DNA from: Acidobacteriota bacterium
GTDB lineage: Bacteria; Acidobacteriota; Thermoanaerobaculia; Multivoradales; JAHEKO01
Reading direction: 5' to 3'
NCBI GenBank assembly: GCA_029863825.1
Contig: JAOTUP010000096.1
Span: 1 to 7,210 of the forward strand
DNA: 7,210 nt
In this document: piece after piece, positions 6,785 through 7,210 of the stretch
Layout of the letters: each line of letters begins with the position of its first letter
How positions within the stretch are numbered: position 1 is the first letter of the stretch
Notes under the pieces: generated by a model
Told to the model about the DNA's origin: nothing
Seen by the model: only the letters and a program-made list of their open reading frames with translations
Database searches by the model: none
Made by a program: the position numbers and the translations under genes

Positions 6785-7060
6785 TCAGGGACCGAGAACG
6801 GTCTCAGCCTCGGGATAGGCCCTAAGAGCGAGTGAACGGCCGAGTGTGAGCAGCGCGTAGCGGAATCGACACTCGCGTTCGGAGGCCGTTGGATGCCGCC
6901 GTCGGATTCCCGCCAAAGACAATTCTCGCACTCTGCAACTAATCTTCCCGACCGCCTGTGCTTTTGCCAGCGACGACATTTGGCGCCACAGCGCGACCTG
7001 CATTTCTTGCGCCTCGACCGATGTATCCACAGCAAGACCCGTTTCGACCAGAGGTTTCAT
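6785..7060 (-). CDS. Small helical protein, partner of the nucleotidyltransferase
   Basis: A 91-residue, apparently all-helical protein with no membrane segment. ATG 7060 follows AAGGAG at 7 nt. The same frame stays open to the right edge, but the extra 50 or so residues have no ribosome site and look unlike coding sequence. Visible features are a start-proximal DTS (12-14), a helix ending in WRQMSSLAKAQAVGKI (25-40), then RELSLAGIRRRHPTASERE (45-63) and LGRSLALRAY (73-82). I recall short proteins with the same core (helix, LALAGIRRRHP, [ED]-rich turn, LG-x-x-LA) beside nucleotidyltransferases of this type, but cannot confirm it here. The 4-nt gap to the downstream gene implies one transcript. 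A toxin-antitoxin or regulator role, with this as the partner or antitoxin, is a hypothesis; no DNA-binding motif is evident. Confidence 0.75.
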   Translation of the reverse strand: MKPLVETGLAVDTSVEAQEMQVALWRQMSSLAKAQAVGKISCRVRELSLAGIRRRHPTASERECRFRYALLTLGRSLALRAYPEAETVLGP

Positions 7061-7067
7061 CGAATCG

Positions 7068-7073
7068 CTCCTT
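7068..7073 (-). promoter_or_regulatory. Ribosome binding site AAGGAG of the 91-residue gene
   Basis: Minus-strand AAGGAG lies 7 nt before the ATG at 7060. It selects this start over a GTG at 7201 in the same open frame. Confidence 0.7.
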
Positions 7074-7091
7074 CCCGGCCCATCCACAGGA

Positions 7092-7097
7092 ATCATA
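7092..7097 (-). promoter_or_regulatory. -10 element candidate for the nucleotidyltransferase operon
   Basis: Minus-strand TATGAT is five of six to TATAAT and would start transcription near 7085, giving a leader of about 25 nt that contains the ribosome site. No good -35 lies at 16-18 nt; GTGACA is present but only 10 nt upstream. Plausible, not proven. Confidence 0.35.
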
Positions 7098-7210
7098 CCG
7101 GAGGGTCTGTCACCATCGAGTACGGCGGAACCGAGAGATTCTTCGTCAAGCCGGCCCGCAGAGAGACCGAGGACTGCATCACGGGCCGCTTCGGCTAGCA
7201 CATGAAAACT

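Noticed and set aside
7061..7210. Upstream extension of the 91-residue gene to the right edge
   Set aside because: The frame is open, but the strong ribosome site at 7068-7073, the -10 candidate at 7092-7097 and the poor coding character of the extra residues favour the start at 7060.

Overview
The window is GC-rich, tightly packed bacterial chromosome with strong G/C third-position bias and clear AGGAG-type ribosome binding sites before several genes. It holds eight protein-coding genes that I trust, one of them cut by the left edge. I see no rRNA, tRNA, CRISPR array, insertion sequence or phage gene. The gene mix (PhoB/PhoR two-component pair, PPi-type phosphofructokinase, ECF sigma factor with a Cys-rich tail, DUF302 protein) fits a free-living, soil- or sediment-type Gram-negative lineage. 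Acidobacteriota or a similar phylum is my guess, but nothing in the window settles it.

Layout from left to right: the start of a minus-strand gene with five [E/D]RR pentads (1-128, partial); a 382-bp divergent gap; a small SEC-C zinc-motif protein (plus, 511-774); a convergent phosphofructokinase with pyrophosphate-type active-site residues (minus, 787-1989); a 255-bp divergent promoter region; an ECF sigma factor with a Cys-rich C-terminal extension resembling a zinc anti-sigma domain (plus, 2245-3069); a 369-bp gap with several inverted repeats and an ECF-like promoter candidate; a DUF302 protein (plus, 3439-3840); a PhoB-like response regulator and PhoR-like histidine kinase operon (plus, 3957-4637 and 4647-6020); a structured 3' region with a good intrinsic terminator reading on the minus strand; and a two-gene minus-strand operon of a 91-aa helical protein and a nucleotidyltransferase-fold protein (7060 down to 6196), which resembles a toxin-antitoxin pair.

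Working together: the kinase (H243) and regulator (D54) should form a phosphorelay, probably for phosphate or a related envelope signal. The sigma factor may control itself and the DUF302 gene next door; that is inferred from adjacency and one promoter-like match. The nucleotidyltransferase pair is translationally close (4 nt apart) and has its own promoter candidate and terminator, so it looks like an independent accessory module. The phosphofructokinase is ordinary central metabolism, apart from its probable use of pyrophosphate.
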